Source of the DNA: Magnetospirillum gryphiswaldense MSR-1 v2
Lineage (GTDB): Bacteria; Pseudomonadota; Alphaproteobacteria; Rhodospirillales; Magnetospirillaceae
Reading direction: 5' to 3'
NCBI RefSeq assembly: GCF_000513295.1
Contig: NC_023065.1
Span: forward strand, 2,464,501-2,528,500
DNA length: 64,000 bases
Both the position numbers and the translations under genes were made by a program. Shown here piece after piece: positions 56,534 through 64,000 of the stretch. Positions within the stretch are counted from its first letter, which is position 1. Each line of letters starts with the position of its first letter. The notes under the pieces were generated by a model. That model worked only from the letters and a program-made list of their open reading frames with translations. It made no database searches and was not told where the DNA came from.

Positions 56534-56857
56534 TTACCGCCGCCACATCCAGGCCTTGAATCGCGCCGAGAGTTTCGACGGAATTCTCAACTGTATCCGG
56601 GATCCAGGCCCCAACGCGCGCTGAGCCGCCGAACGGACGAGGAACACGATGACCGTTCCCACGGCAACCGCGACAAAAAGCTGCACAAACAAAACCGCTA
56701 CTGTCAGGCCCAGTGCCGCGACGACGAGTGTCCGTATCCAGCTGCCAGAGCTCATCGCCTTGAGACGCATGTTGAATCGGAAAGGATGATCTGGCTCCAC
56801 TTTTGATGCCTTCACAGTATGAGTTCCGGCCAAAGCAGCGCGGACGGGTCGATTCAT
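56534..56857 (-). CDS. Small membrane protein, unknown
   Basis: 107 residues from ATG 56857. Two adjacent hydrophobic segments (LVVAALGLTVAVLFVQLFVA and AVAVGTVIVFLVR), then a basic tail (RIPSKLSARFKAWMWRR). The frame is open further upstream through a G7 run (56908-56914), so a longer start is possible. No recognised domain. Convergent with the pentapeptide gene. Confidence 0.5.
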   Translation of the reverse strand: MNRPVRAALAGTHTVKASKVEPDHPFRFNMRLKAMSSGSWIRTLVVAALGLTVAVLFVQLFVAVAVGTVIVFLVRSAAQRALGPGSRIQLRIPSKLSARFKAWMWRR

Positions 56858-57091
56858 CGCCAAGGAACCTGCGCCAGTCAAGCGATTATTGATATCCAGA
56901 TTGGGCGCCCCCCCTGAATTGCGAGTATATTTATCACCTGGAATAGCCAATCACATGATACTCTTCGAACCTCGCCTCGCCCTGGGGCGTCCGGTCTTTG
57001 GCGAGACACCAAAAATCCGCAGCGCACAAATCATCTATTTTCAAAACATCCCTTAACGATACGAGTTGGCTATGTAGCAGTGAGGTCGTTC

Positions 57092-57571
57092 ATGGAACAG
57101 AACAATACACTTCCTGAATGGAACGATAAGTTCTCGGTAAACGTTGATGTCATCGATGAAGACCATCAGGCGTTCTTTCGCCTGGCGGCGCTGATGCAAG
57201 ATGTGGTATCCAGTCCGAGCAATGAACAAACCTATCTGATCGAAACGGCCATCAACATCCTTGAGGAATATATCGAGGGCCATTTCCTACGAGAGCAACT
57301 CGCCATGGCCAAAATCGACTACCCTCAATTGGCCGAACATATCAGCGCCCACGACGCCTTTGACGATCGCGTCACCCTTCTCATCAAGGAATACCGGACG
57401 AACCACGATCTTACGACCATCCTCGCTCTGGCGCGATTGGTCGCTGACTGGCTTACTCAACACATTCAGGGCGTAGATTTACAATATAAAGGACTTCTAA
57501 CCAACGAGAATGTGGATAACCGCGCCTTGGTCTATCTGGCAGCAGGCCTGGATCCAGTGTTTGCTCCATAG
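57092..57571 (+). CDS. Bacteriohemerythrin
   Basis: 159 residues from ATG 57092 with GAGG upstream. Di-iron motifs: DVIDEDHQAFFRLA, YIEGHFLREQLAM, EHISAHDAFDDRV and WLTQHIQGVDLQYK. Closest in the window to the hemerythrin at 41964 (same C-terminal NVDNRALVYL in place of SVDSRPLVYL), so the two are paralogues. O2 binding or sensing is inferred from the family. Confidence 0.9.
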   Translation: MEQNNTLPEWNDKFSVNVDVIDEDHQAFFRLAALMQDVVSSPSNEQTYLIETAINILEEYIEGHFLREQLAMAKIDYPQLAEHISAHDAFDDRVTLLIKEYRTNHDLTTILALARLVADWLTQHIQGVDLQYKGLLTNENVDNRALVYLAAGLDPVFAP

Positions 57572-57722
57572 CCCGAACCGGTCGAGATCTTCAGAACAGC
57601 GCGAGACGATTCTTCTTTGCCGCGCCCGTGGTTCGGTTCTTGCCATCCGCCACGACATGATTGCTGATTTCCGTGTATTCAGAAAGAATACGATTATCTG
57701 CGGTACCTCTGGTGTGTAAGAG

Positions 57723-58208
57723 ATGGCTCCCCCTTCTATACAGTCTGTCGCTCTGGCGAACCTGCAGAAATCCCGTGAATTCCTGCTAAAAGTTCTGGAC
57801 GTCTGCGGCAAGCTTCCAGACGCGCCGGGGACGCCTTCCGATCAGGCAGTGATTGCCGCCGTCGCTCAATTGGCGCAGATGACCGAAGCCGTCATTCAGG
57901 GCGGCGGCATTGTCCAAACGGCGGAAACATCTCCGGACAATCTCGGCTCCCCGGATACGAAGACCAGGCGCCAGGAGGTCATCTTGCAAATGTGTCTTCA
58001 GCAGAGTGAACAGCACTGGCTGCAGGCCAGACGCCTCAAATCCGAGAATGACGCTCTCCGCCGCGGATTAAAACAGGTCGAGGCCGATGTGGTCGCTGCC
58101 AGATTGGCTCTGCCATCGTATCCGGCGGCTCCGCCAAAACCGTCCCCGGTGCCGAAGCCCGTAGCCGCCGCACGCCCCCCCGAACGACAGAAACTTCAGA
58201 TCAAGTAG
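57723..58208 (+). CDS. Unknown helical protein with Pro-rich C-terminus
   Basis: 161 residues from ATG 57723 (AAGAG upstream). Helical N-terminal two thirds, including a predicted coiled coil (SENDALRRGLKQVEADVVAA), then a Pro/Lys tail (AAPPKPSPVPKPVAAARPPE). No signal peptide or membrane segment. It converges with the regulator gene on the other strand, overlapping by ~8 bp. Confidence 0.5.
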   Translation: MAPPSIQSVALANLQKSREFLLKVLDVCGKLPDAPGTPSDQAVIAAVAQLAQMTEAVIQGGGIVQTAETSPDNLGSPDTKTRRQEVILQMCLQQSEQHWLQARRLKSENDALRRGLKQVEADVVAARLALPSYPAAPPKPSPVPKPVAAARPPERQKLQIK

Positions 58209-59466
58209 TCCCGCCACCGTTGACACGAGACCGCAGGAGGTCCGCGACTGCGTTCTGACTGGCTGCGCCTCCGTCCTCGACAGGGCGCACACCCCGCCGC
58301 TGCCGCTTATTTCGTTCAAGGTCGACCAAGCTAAACTGATCAGCCTCCATTTGCTGAAGCTTTCCGATTCCTTCCCATGCGAAATCCAGCTTCCGCTTCA
58401 TGCTCTCGTTGGTTTTGCGCCCCCCCAGAATCACTTCGATTTCCTCCACCGACGCCAATCGCTCCCGCAGCTGGTCGCTGCCACCCAACACAATCTCCCC
58501 GCCGTACAGAAACCTCTCCATATCGGTAACGATGGCATCCAGCCTGGAATTAGACATCTGCCGCAATATATCGGTGAAGAGAGTCGTCAACTTCTTGATA
58601 TTCTGCCGCACAGCCTCAACTTGAGGCCGACCAGAGTTCTCGTCGAGATCCACCAGTTTTATGAGATTAACAAGCCGTTCAGCCGCCTCCATGATCTCAG
58701 AGCGCACTTCTCCTCTCGTCTGCTCGTCGTCGGCCGCATGCAAGGCTCGCTTCAAATGCTCAATTCTGGCCGCAATTTCATTCACGCCGATGAAGATGAT
58801 AGATGTTTGGGAATCAAGCGACTCGTCATTCTCGAGCACCGCCTTGGGGTGCAAAAGCCCATGCCGCTTCGAGGCTGAAGCCGCATAAACGGAGAAACGC
58901 TCTCCACTCTTTCCGGGCAAGTCCACAGTCCCAGCGGAAGGGGAGGAGGCCGATAGAGACGGGGCCGGCAGAGCCTGGTCGGTGACACGACGGAGCGCCC
59001 CATTGTAAGTATGGGGCACGGAGTTCCGCCGACAAGGCCCCCGATAGGTCGCATTCGAGATCATCTCCCGATGGTCGCCCAGCGCCCGATTGACGTTTTT
59101 TAGCATGCTGCGGGTATTGATAGGCAGGGTTACGATGCAATTCGCGCCAGAATTTCGCATCGCCGCCAAATCGCTGACATCCATATGACCTGTGATGCCA
59201 ATTATCGCTCCAACCGCAGCCCCCTCGGGCGTTTCCATGCGGATGCACCGAACCATATGGAGGGGTTCGTCCGTTGTTTTGCCTGCGCAAACTATGACAT
59301 CATAAGCGGTCGATGATACCAATTGAACGGCATCGGCGACGTCCCCCGCCGTCTGCACATCGGCAAACCCGATCTGATGCAAGGACGTCACGATCAATCC
59401 ACTGAGAAAATCGTCCTTCGCAACGACAAGGCAGGCCTTGCCCAAGAAGGGAGTATTCAAAGACAT
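58201..59466 (-). CDS. Degenerate receiver-domain regulator with C-terminal helical domain
   Basis: 421 residues from ATG 59466. Receiver-like domain (~1-125: KACLVVAKDDFLSGLIVTSL; YDVIVCAGK, with Ala at the phospho-acceptor position). The linker RGPCRRNSVPHTYNGALRR follows, then a Ser/Pro spacer and a C-terminal helical domain (AAERLVNLIKLVDLDENSGR). Third member of the family seen at 7007 and 42462. Ten G (59477-59468) stand directly before the ATG and are the only possible Shine-Dalgarno sequence. Confidence 0.65.
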   Translation of the reverse strand: MSLNTPFLGKACLVVAKDDFLSGLIVTSLHQIGFADVQTAGDVADAVQLVSSTAYDVIVCAGKTTDEPLHMVRCIRMETPEGAAVGAIIGITGHMDVSDLAAMRNSGANCIVTLPINTRSMLKNVNRALGDHREMISNATYRGPCRRNSVPHTYNGALRRVTDQALPAPSLSASSPSAGTVDLPGKSGERFSVYAASASKRHGLLHPKAVLENDESLDSQTSIIFIGVNEIAARIEHLKRALHAADDEQTRGEVRSEIMEAAERLVNLIKLVDLDENSGRPQVEAVRQNIKKLTTLFTDILRQMSNSRLDAIVTDMERFLYGGEIVLGGSDQLRERLASVEEIEVILGGRKTNESMKRKLDFAWEGIGKLQQMEADQFSLVDLERNKRQRRGVRPVEDGGAASQNAVADLLRSRVNGGGTT

Positions 59467-59757
59467 TCCCCCCCCCCCTGGCCAAAAGTGCTTTTCGCTG
59501 CCCATATCCCAGAGAAACTGTTAATAAATGCGGAAAACGCCCCCCCCTTGAACTCCGTGTATTGAAGCATGATTATGCCCCTCTTTCAAACCCCTTGTGA
59601 ATCAGGCGGATATTGCGGCCTCCTAGACCCATAGGGGTGGCAAAACTCCTACAGGAGTGATTCGTCCGCCCCCACCAATGACATCGGCATCCGATTGCGC
59701 TCACCCGGTTGCCGCACGCCTCGCCGGTCCCTGCGTCGGCAACGACAGGAGACAAAA

Positions 59758-59910
59758 ATGGGGCCGGAGAAAGAGGTGCCCTCGCCTGAAGCGGAAAGCG
59801 CACGGGACGCCAAGATGCCGGAACCGACATTTTTGACTCGCCCCCCCCAAAAAAAGCCGAGGGGAAAAACCCGCCCGTCATCCTCCAATCCTAATTCCAC
59901 TGCGTCATAA
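59758..59910 (+). CDS. Short charged ORF with good ribosome site
   Basis: 50 codons from ATG 59758, preceded by AGGAGA. The sequence is rich in Pro, Lys and Glu (GPEKEVPSPEAESARDAK; KKPRGKTRPSSS) and contains a C7 run. No known family; may be a small MAI gene or chance. It ends just before the IS701-type element. Confidence 0.35.
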   Translation: MGPEKEVPSPEAESARDAKMPEPTFLTRPPQKKPRGKTRPSSSNPNSTAS

Positions 59911-59960
59911 ATCAAGTTATGGTAAGAATGGAGATTCGGTCTGCTCGATAGGGGGTGAGC

Positions 59961-61268
59961 ATGGGTCTCCATGGAATGTCTGGCGACAGTGAATCGCGAT
60001 TTGAGTCGTATGTCGAGGACCTTTGCCGCGCAGTTCGCCATGCCGACCGGGCGGCGCCATTGCGGGCGTATTGCCTGGGTCTGATGCTGCCGGGCGACCG
60101 CAAGAGCGTCGAGCCGATGGCGGCGCGGGTGGAGCCGGGGCGCGTGCAGGCGGCGCACCAGTCGATGCATCACTTCGTCGCCAAGGCCGACTGGTCGGAC
60201 GAGGCGATGCTGGCGGCGGTGCGGGCGACGGTGCTTCCGGCCATCGAGCGGCACGTCAAATTGCGCACCTGGATCATCGACGACACCGGCCTTCCCAAGA
60301 AGGGCGTCCACTCGGTGGGCGTGGCCCGGCAGTATTGCGGCCAACTTGGCAAGCAGGACAATTGCCAGGTGGCCGTGACGCTGTCGGTAGCCAATGACCA
60401 TGCCAGCCTGCCCATCGCCTACCGCCTCTATCTGCCCGAGGGCTGGGCATCGGACCCGGCGCGGCGCCACAGGGCGGGCGTGCCCGACGACGTCACATTC
60501 CGCACCAAGCCGCAGCTCGCCCTGGAGCAGGTCCGCGCCGCCCTGGCCGAGGGCGTGGCGCCGGGAGTGGTGTTGGCCGATGCCGGATACGGCGTTGATA
60601 CCGCCTTTCGCACCGGCCTGTCCCGGCTCGGTCTGACTTACGCCGTCGGCATTCAGTCCACCGCCAGCCTGTGGAGGCCGGGCGAGGCGCCATTGCCGCC
60701 CAAGCCATGGAGCGGTCGAGGCCGACCGCCGTCGCTGGTCCGCCACGACCCCGAGCACAAACCGGTTTCGGCCAAGGAAATGGCGACCTCGTTGCCGCCC
60801 GCGGCGTGGCAGACGGTGACTTGGCGCGAGGGCACCAACATCGTGCTGAGTTCGCGCTTCGCCGCCATCCGGGTGCGTCCCGCCCACCGCGACACCTTGC
60901 ACTCCGAACCCAGACCGGAAGAATGGTTCTTGGTCGAGTGGCCCGAGGATGAAGCCGAACCGACCAAATACTGGTTCTCCACCTTGCCCGATGACATGAA
61001 GCTGGCCGACCTCGTCGAAATCACCAAGTTGCGCTGGCGTATCGAGCGCGATTTCCAGAACCTCAAGCAGGAACTCGGCCTCGGCCACTACGAAGGTCGA
61101 GGGTGGCGCGGATTCCACCACCACGCAGCGCTGTGCATCGCCGCCTACGGATTCCTCATCACCGAGAGGAGTCTGATTCCCCCCTCAGGACTTTGCTCCG
61201 CCCCGATCCGCCAAGCGCCTGCCTTACCCGACGGTTACCGACCCCGAGGATCCGCCCGTCCGGCCTGA
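59961..61268 (+). CDS. IS701-family transposase
   Basis: 435 residues from ATG 59961 (GTG 59955 possible). IS701 hallmarks: IIDDTGLPKKGVHSVGVARQ (first Asp), ANDHASLPIAYRLYLPEGWA, VLADAGYGVDTAFRTGL (second Asp) and LRWRIERDFQNLKQELGLG (Glu). The frame is intact, so this copy may be active. Its right end continues to about 61398. A 337-bp 3' remnant of the same element is at 15913. Confidence 0.9.
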   Translation: MGLHGMSGDSESRFESYVEDLCRAVRHADRAAPLRAYCLGLMLPGDRKSVEPMAARVEPGRVQAAHQSMHHFVAKADWSDEAMLAAVRATVLPAIERHVKLRTWIIDDTGLPKKGVHSVGVARQYCGQLGKQDNCQVAVTLSVANDHASLPIAYRLYLPEGWASDPARRHRAGVPDDVTFRTKPQLALEQVRAALAEGVAPGVVLADAGYGVDTAFRTGLSRLGLTYAVGIQSTASLWRPGEAPLPPKPWSGRGRPPSLVRHDPEHKPVSAKEMATSLPPAAWQTVTWREGTNIVLSSRFAAIRVRPAHRDTLHSEPRPEEWFLVEWPEDEAEPTKYWFSTLPDDMKLADLVEITKLRWRIERDFQNLKQELGLGHYEGRGWRGFHHHAALCIAAYGFLITERSLIPPSGLCSAPIRQAPALPDGYRPRGSARPA

Positions 61269-61402
61269 GCGCCACGTGATGACGTCGATCACCACCATAC
61301 GGATTCGATTGACACGGGCACTCGCCCGACGATTACCAAGATGTCCTTGTTGCCAAAGGCCAATTATTGAATATCGTTTGTTTGTGACACAGTAGAACTA
61401 AG

Positions 61403-62240
61403 TGGCGTTGACATTTAGGATTCCCCCGGCCTTGGAAATCTGATTCAAACTCCTTTTCGGGAAGGAGGCTTGAATGAGCGGTGTCCGTTTGATCTTGAAG
61501 GATCACCAGTGGGAGCGGATGGAACCGCACTTGCCTGGCAAGCGCAGCGATCCCGGCCGGACAGGTGCCGATAACCGCCTTTTCCCGGAAGCGGTGCTGT
61601 GGCTGGCGCGAACGGGTTCGCCGTGGCGCGATCTGCCGGCCTTTTTCGGTAATTGGAACAGCGCGTTTGTCCGCTTTTCCCGCTGGTCCAAGGACGGGGT
61701 GTGGGATCGGCTGTTTGCCATGATGGCCAACGACCCCGACTTCGAATACGTCATGATCGACTCGACCATCGTCCGGGCGCACCAACATGCGGCGGGTAAA
61801 AAGGGGGGCCTGAAGCTCGTGCGATCGGTCGTTCGCGCGGCGGGCTGACCACCAAAATCCACGCCATCGTCGATGCCTTGGGCAATCCGCTCCGCTTCAT
61901 CCTGACGCCAGGCCAAGCGAGTGACTATACAGAGGCCGAGGCATTGATCGCCGATATTCCGGCAGAACACGTTCTTGCCGACAAAGGCTACGATTCCGGC
62001 GCGTTCCGAGACGCAATCCACGCTCAGGATGCCGTCCCGGTTATTCCTCCCCGGAAAACGTCGCCGCAGGTTCCTTGCGATTACGCCCTCTATTGCGAGC
62101 GCAACCTCATCGAGCGTTTTCTCCAGAAGATCAAACATTTCCGCCGGATCGCAACCCGCTACGACCAGACCCCCAGGGCGTTCTTGTCCATCCTCTGCCT
62201 CGTCAGCGCATTCATCTGGACTAAATGAATGTCAACGCGA
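61403..62240 (+). mobile_element. IS5-family element with two-frame transposase
   Basis: Bounded by GCGTTGACATTT on the left and ATGTCAACGC on the right. Frame 1 (61474-61848) has SGVRLILKDHQWERMEPHLP and YVMIDSTIVRAHQHAAGKKG. Frame 2 (open through 61800 to 62228) has GLTTKIHAIVDALGNPLRF, VLADKGYDSGAFRD and NLIERFLQKIKHFRRIATRY. The switch falls at AAAAAGGGGGG (61798-61808), a plausible slippery site, so a fused product by programmed frameshift is likely. Confidence 0.85.
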
Positions 62241-62259
62241 CCTAGGGTGCGCAGGAGCT

Positions 62260-62400
62260 CTTTCTCCATGTGGTGGTTGATCGCTTGATCGCGGGACAAA
62301 GCCCGGTTCAGATCTATCGGGAATATCGTGGCATGACCCACGAGGCCCTGGCCCCAAAAGCGGGAGTCAGCATTGAAACCCTGACGACGCCGACGCCCTG
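62260..62400 (+). pseudogene. Xre-type HTH antitoxin fragment
   Basis: In one frame the stretch reads VVDRLIAGQSPVQIYREYRG and MTHEALAPKAGVSIETL, the start of a helix-turn-helix antitoxin. It then breaks off without a full domain. No toxin is adjacent. A relic. Confidence 0.45.
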
Positions 62401-62451
62401 GAGATTGATGTCAAAAAGATGATATAAGCATACTTCGCAGTCCCCACTCCC

Positions 62452-62868
62452 TCAGAGTCCAGGCGATTGCTTCCGAATCGGCGAAGCCGTCGGAGAGGCG
62501 GCGATACGGGGCGTGGTGCCGGAACGCGGAGCAGAGGACGGTTTTCTCACTGCTTTCGGCCCCCAAAGAATCAAGGCGATCCCATCCTTCACCCGGATCA
62601 GAATTCGGACGATTCCGCGCTCGGCCCCCGCCATGCGCTTGAAGACATGATAGGCGCGCCGCCGCCCGCTTCCCTGACCGACTTGGCTATAGGTCTTGAA
62701 GCGCACGTTTCGAACCACCCGCTGACCGAAGCGGGTTCTCAGGAATGCCAGCAGCAGGCCGTTCTTGGCCAGCCAAGCGACGAGAATGACCATGGCGTGC
62801 GCGAACACGCCCTTGATGAGAACCCCGAACAGAAACAGCAAGATTCCGGCAATGATCGCAGTTAGCAT
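62452..62868 (-). CDS. Small membrane protein, unknown
   Basis: 138 residues from ATG 62868. One or two hydrophobic segments at the N-terminus (IIAGILLFLFGVLIKGVF; AMVILVAWLAKNGLLLAFL), a basic middle (RRRAYHVFKRMAGAERGIV) and a Ser/Pro/Arg tail. No recognised family. Similar in style to the small membrane protein at 56534. Confidence 0.5.
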   Translation of the reverse strand: MLTAIIAGILLFLFGVLIKGVFAHAMVILVAWLAKNGLLLAFLRTRFGQRVVRNVRFKTYSQVGQGSGRRRAYHVFKRMAGAERGIVRILIRVKDGIALILWGPKAVRKPSSAPRSGTTPRIAASPTASPIRKQSPGL

Positions 62869-62959
62869 GGCCGCTTTCCAAACAGGTGAACCGCCCCCGA
62901 TTCTCGGATGAAATCGGAGTGGTACGGACTATAATGGAGAGACTGCAAAACTTCACCCC

Positions 62960-63235
62960 CTATGGCTGCAAGCCTCGGGGGTCGCGGAAAATCCGCTCCT
63001 CATCGATTCGGCGTAGCGCCTCCTCGATCTGGCGGGCGACGTCCCCGCGAGAGGCAAGCTGCAGAATAGACTTGCCTCGAAAATGCGGCTGCGGCTCGGT
63101 CAGCCAAACCTGGGCCCTGGCCTCATCGCCGAACACCTGTTGGGCCAAAACGGTCAACCGCCGAATTCGGGCGGATAAGTGGTCGCCGACGACTGATGTG
63201 GGCTCGCTAGCCGAGGAATTGTCACCAGTCAGCAA
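62960..63235 (-). CDS. Xre/MbcA/ParS-type antitoxin toxin-binding domain protein
   Basis: About 91 codons; the 5' end is uncertain (TTG 63235, no ATG nearby). The C-terminal ~50 residues fit the DUF2384 toxin-binding domain (FGDEARAQVWLTEPQPHFRG, then LASRGDVARQIEEALRRI). Such proteins pair with RES-domain toxins, but none is next to it. Probably an orphan or truncated antitoxin. Confidence 0.5.
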   Translation of the reverse strand: MLTGDNSSASEPTSVVGDHLSARIRRLTVLAQQVFGDEARAQVWLTEPQPHFRGKSILQLASRGDVARQIEEALRRIDEERIFRDPRGLQP

Positions 63236-63297
63236 GATGCGGATTTTATCAATGTTTCAGCCCCCTAATTGACCGGACAGGTCCTATCGCTTAGCTA

Positions 63298-63391
63298 GAG
63301 CGGTTTCACGCCGAGCGGAATCGGTAGAGGATTCCCCCTGAGGTCATTTTGTGATTCAACATCTTCGGTAACAACGCTCCCGAGGATGACC
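63298..63391 (-). repeat. Solo end of the IS630 element
   Basis: 94 bp match the right terminal part of the 1066-bp IS630 element (from GAGCGGTTTCACGCCGAGCG onward, in reverse) and stop at CCCGAGGATGA. It marks a third, deleted copy of the element. Confidence 0.85.
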
Positions 63392-63492
63392 CGCGAGGGG
63401 ACAGCGGATGTCGTGCGCTAATGGACTTTTCAGTTGATGTGCGCGCGCTAAAGTGGATTATCCATTAGGACACATACTCTCGCGAGGGGAAA

Positions 63493-64000
63493 ATGGACGA
63501 TCTAGAGTGGGCGCGTTGGGGGGCGAAATACATTTACGATTTCAGGACCGCTAAGCACGAAGAATTTAATTATGCGATGGAAGATAACAAAGCGAAATCA
63601 GGTTATGCACCATTCAAAGGGCACGACGTTCCAAAGTCTATAATATCGATGTTCTATCACGATTCGATGGAGATATTTTCTGACTCAACTATTCCAGGAC
63701 AAAAATTTGGATCCCCTGCGGAGTTTGAGAGGGAAGTTATATCATATAAAAGCACGCTTGAGGGATGGCTTAGGGCGCTGAATCGCACTGCCGAAGAAGT
63801 GAAGGATTCTGACGCAGACATACCACACCCACTGTACGTCGTGCTTTCCTTGGTTGAGTCCATGAAAACAGCGATTGATTTTGTTCTTTCGAAGCGGGTG
63901 GCAATAACACCATCGACCTGCTGGTTTACACTCTCGCGTATTGCGCGTCGGCTCCACGAGTCAGTCCTATCGCTTAAGAAACACCCTCACGGCGGAACGA
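63493..64000 (+). CDS. Unknown protein, cut by window edge
   Basis: Open from ATG 63493 (GAGGGG seven bases upstream) to the end of the window, at least 169 codons. It starts MDDLEWARWGAKYIYDFRTA and contains HPLYVVLSLVESMKTAIDFV. It is clearly more AT-rich than its surroundings, suggesting recent acquisition. No motif recognised. Confidence 0.55.
   Translation, partial: MDDLEWARWGAKYIYDFRTAKHEEFNYAMEDNKAKSGYAPFKGHDVPKSIISMFYHDSMEIFSDSTIPGQKFGSPAEFEREVISYKSTLEGWLRALNRTAEEVKDSDADIPHPLYVVLSLVESMKTAIDFVLSKRVAITPSTCWFTLSRIARRLHESVLSLKKHPHGGT

Overview
The window is a magnetosome island (MAI) of a magnetotactic alphaproteobacterium of the genus Magnetospirillum. It holds a complete mamAB operon (mamH to mamU), a mamGFDC operon and an mms6-mmsF-mms36-mms48 operon. 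Protein lengths and details (MamE 772 aa, MamJ 466 aa with 88-residue and 20-residue acidic repeats, MamO 632 aa, MamH 428 aa, MamG 84 aa once repaired, plus mms36 and mms48) fit M. gryphiswaldense MSR-1 best from memory. I cannot confirm the strain without an alignment.

Layout. 1-6.8 kb is IS debris (IS66, IS5, IS21, IS66). 7.0-11.4 kb is an accessory cassette: a receiver-like regulator, a DUF2798 membrane protein, a MamB/MamV-type CDF protein, a zinc-binding CZB protein, a MamR paralogue and a FieF-type CDF exporter. 11.5-20.8 kb mixes remnants (phage portal, TolC, IS630, IS256, IS701, IS66, group II intron) with an AbrB/PIN toxin-antitoxin pair and a plasmid-like ParA operon next to a perfect 34-bp palindrome. 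20.8-22.0 kb is a coiled-coil gene. 22.4-38.8 kb is the mamAB operon on the minus strand, with a divergent DUF445 gene at 39.0-40.3 kb. 40.3-47.8 kb holds IS5, IS21 and IS630 elements among two hemerythrin genes, a small Gly/Ala-rich protein, and fragments of a MerR regulator and a ferric-iron binding protein. 48.1-50.2 kb is mamCDFG (minus strand) and 50.5-54.2 kb is a small Cys-rich membrane protein followed by the mms6 operon (plus strand). 54.3-64 kb carries IS3, IS701 and IS5 elements, a pentapeptide-repeat protein, a third hemerythrin, another receiver-like regulator, small membrane proteins and a partial gene at the right edge.

How the genes work together. MamI, L, Q and B shape the magnetosome membrane. 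MamM, B, H and N handle iron and proton transport. MamE, O, P and T form the protease/magnetochrome system that drives crystal maturation. MamJ and MamK assemble the chain. MamA coats the organelle. MamC, D, F, G, Mms6 and MmsF control crystal size and shape. The accessory genes look like iron- and oxygen-responsive additions.

Mobility and instability are the other theme. Near-identical IS copies lie in direct orientation on both sides of mamAB. Many long poly-G/poly-C tracts occur in coding sequence or directly in front of start codons, and several genes (mamG, the pentapeptide gene, IS66 tnpB) are interrupted by single-base differences. No rRNA, tRNA or CRISPR array was seen.
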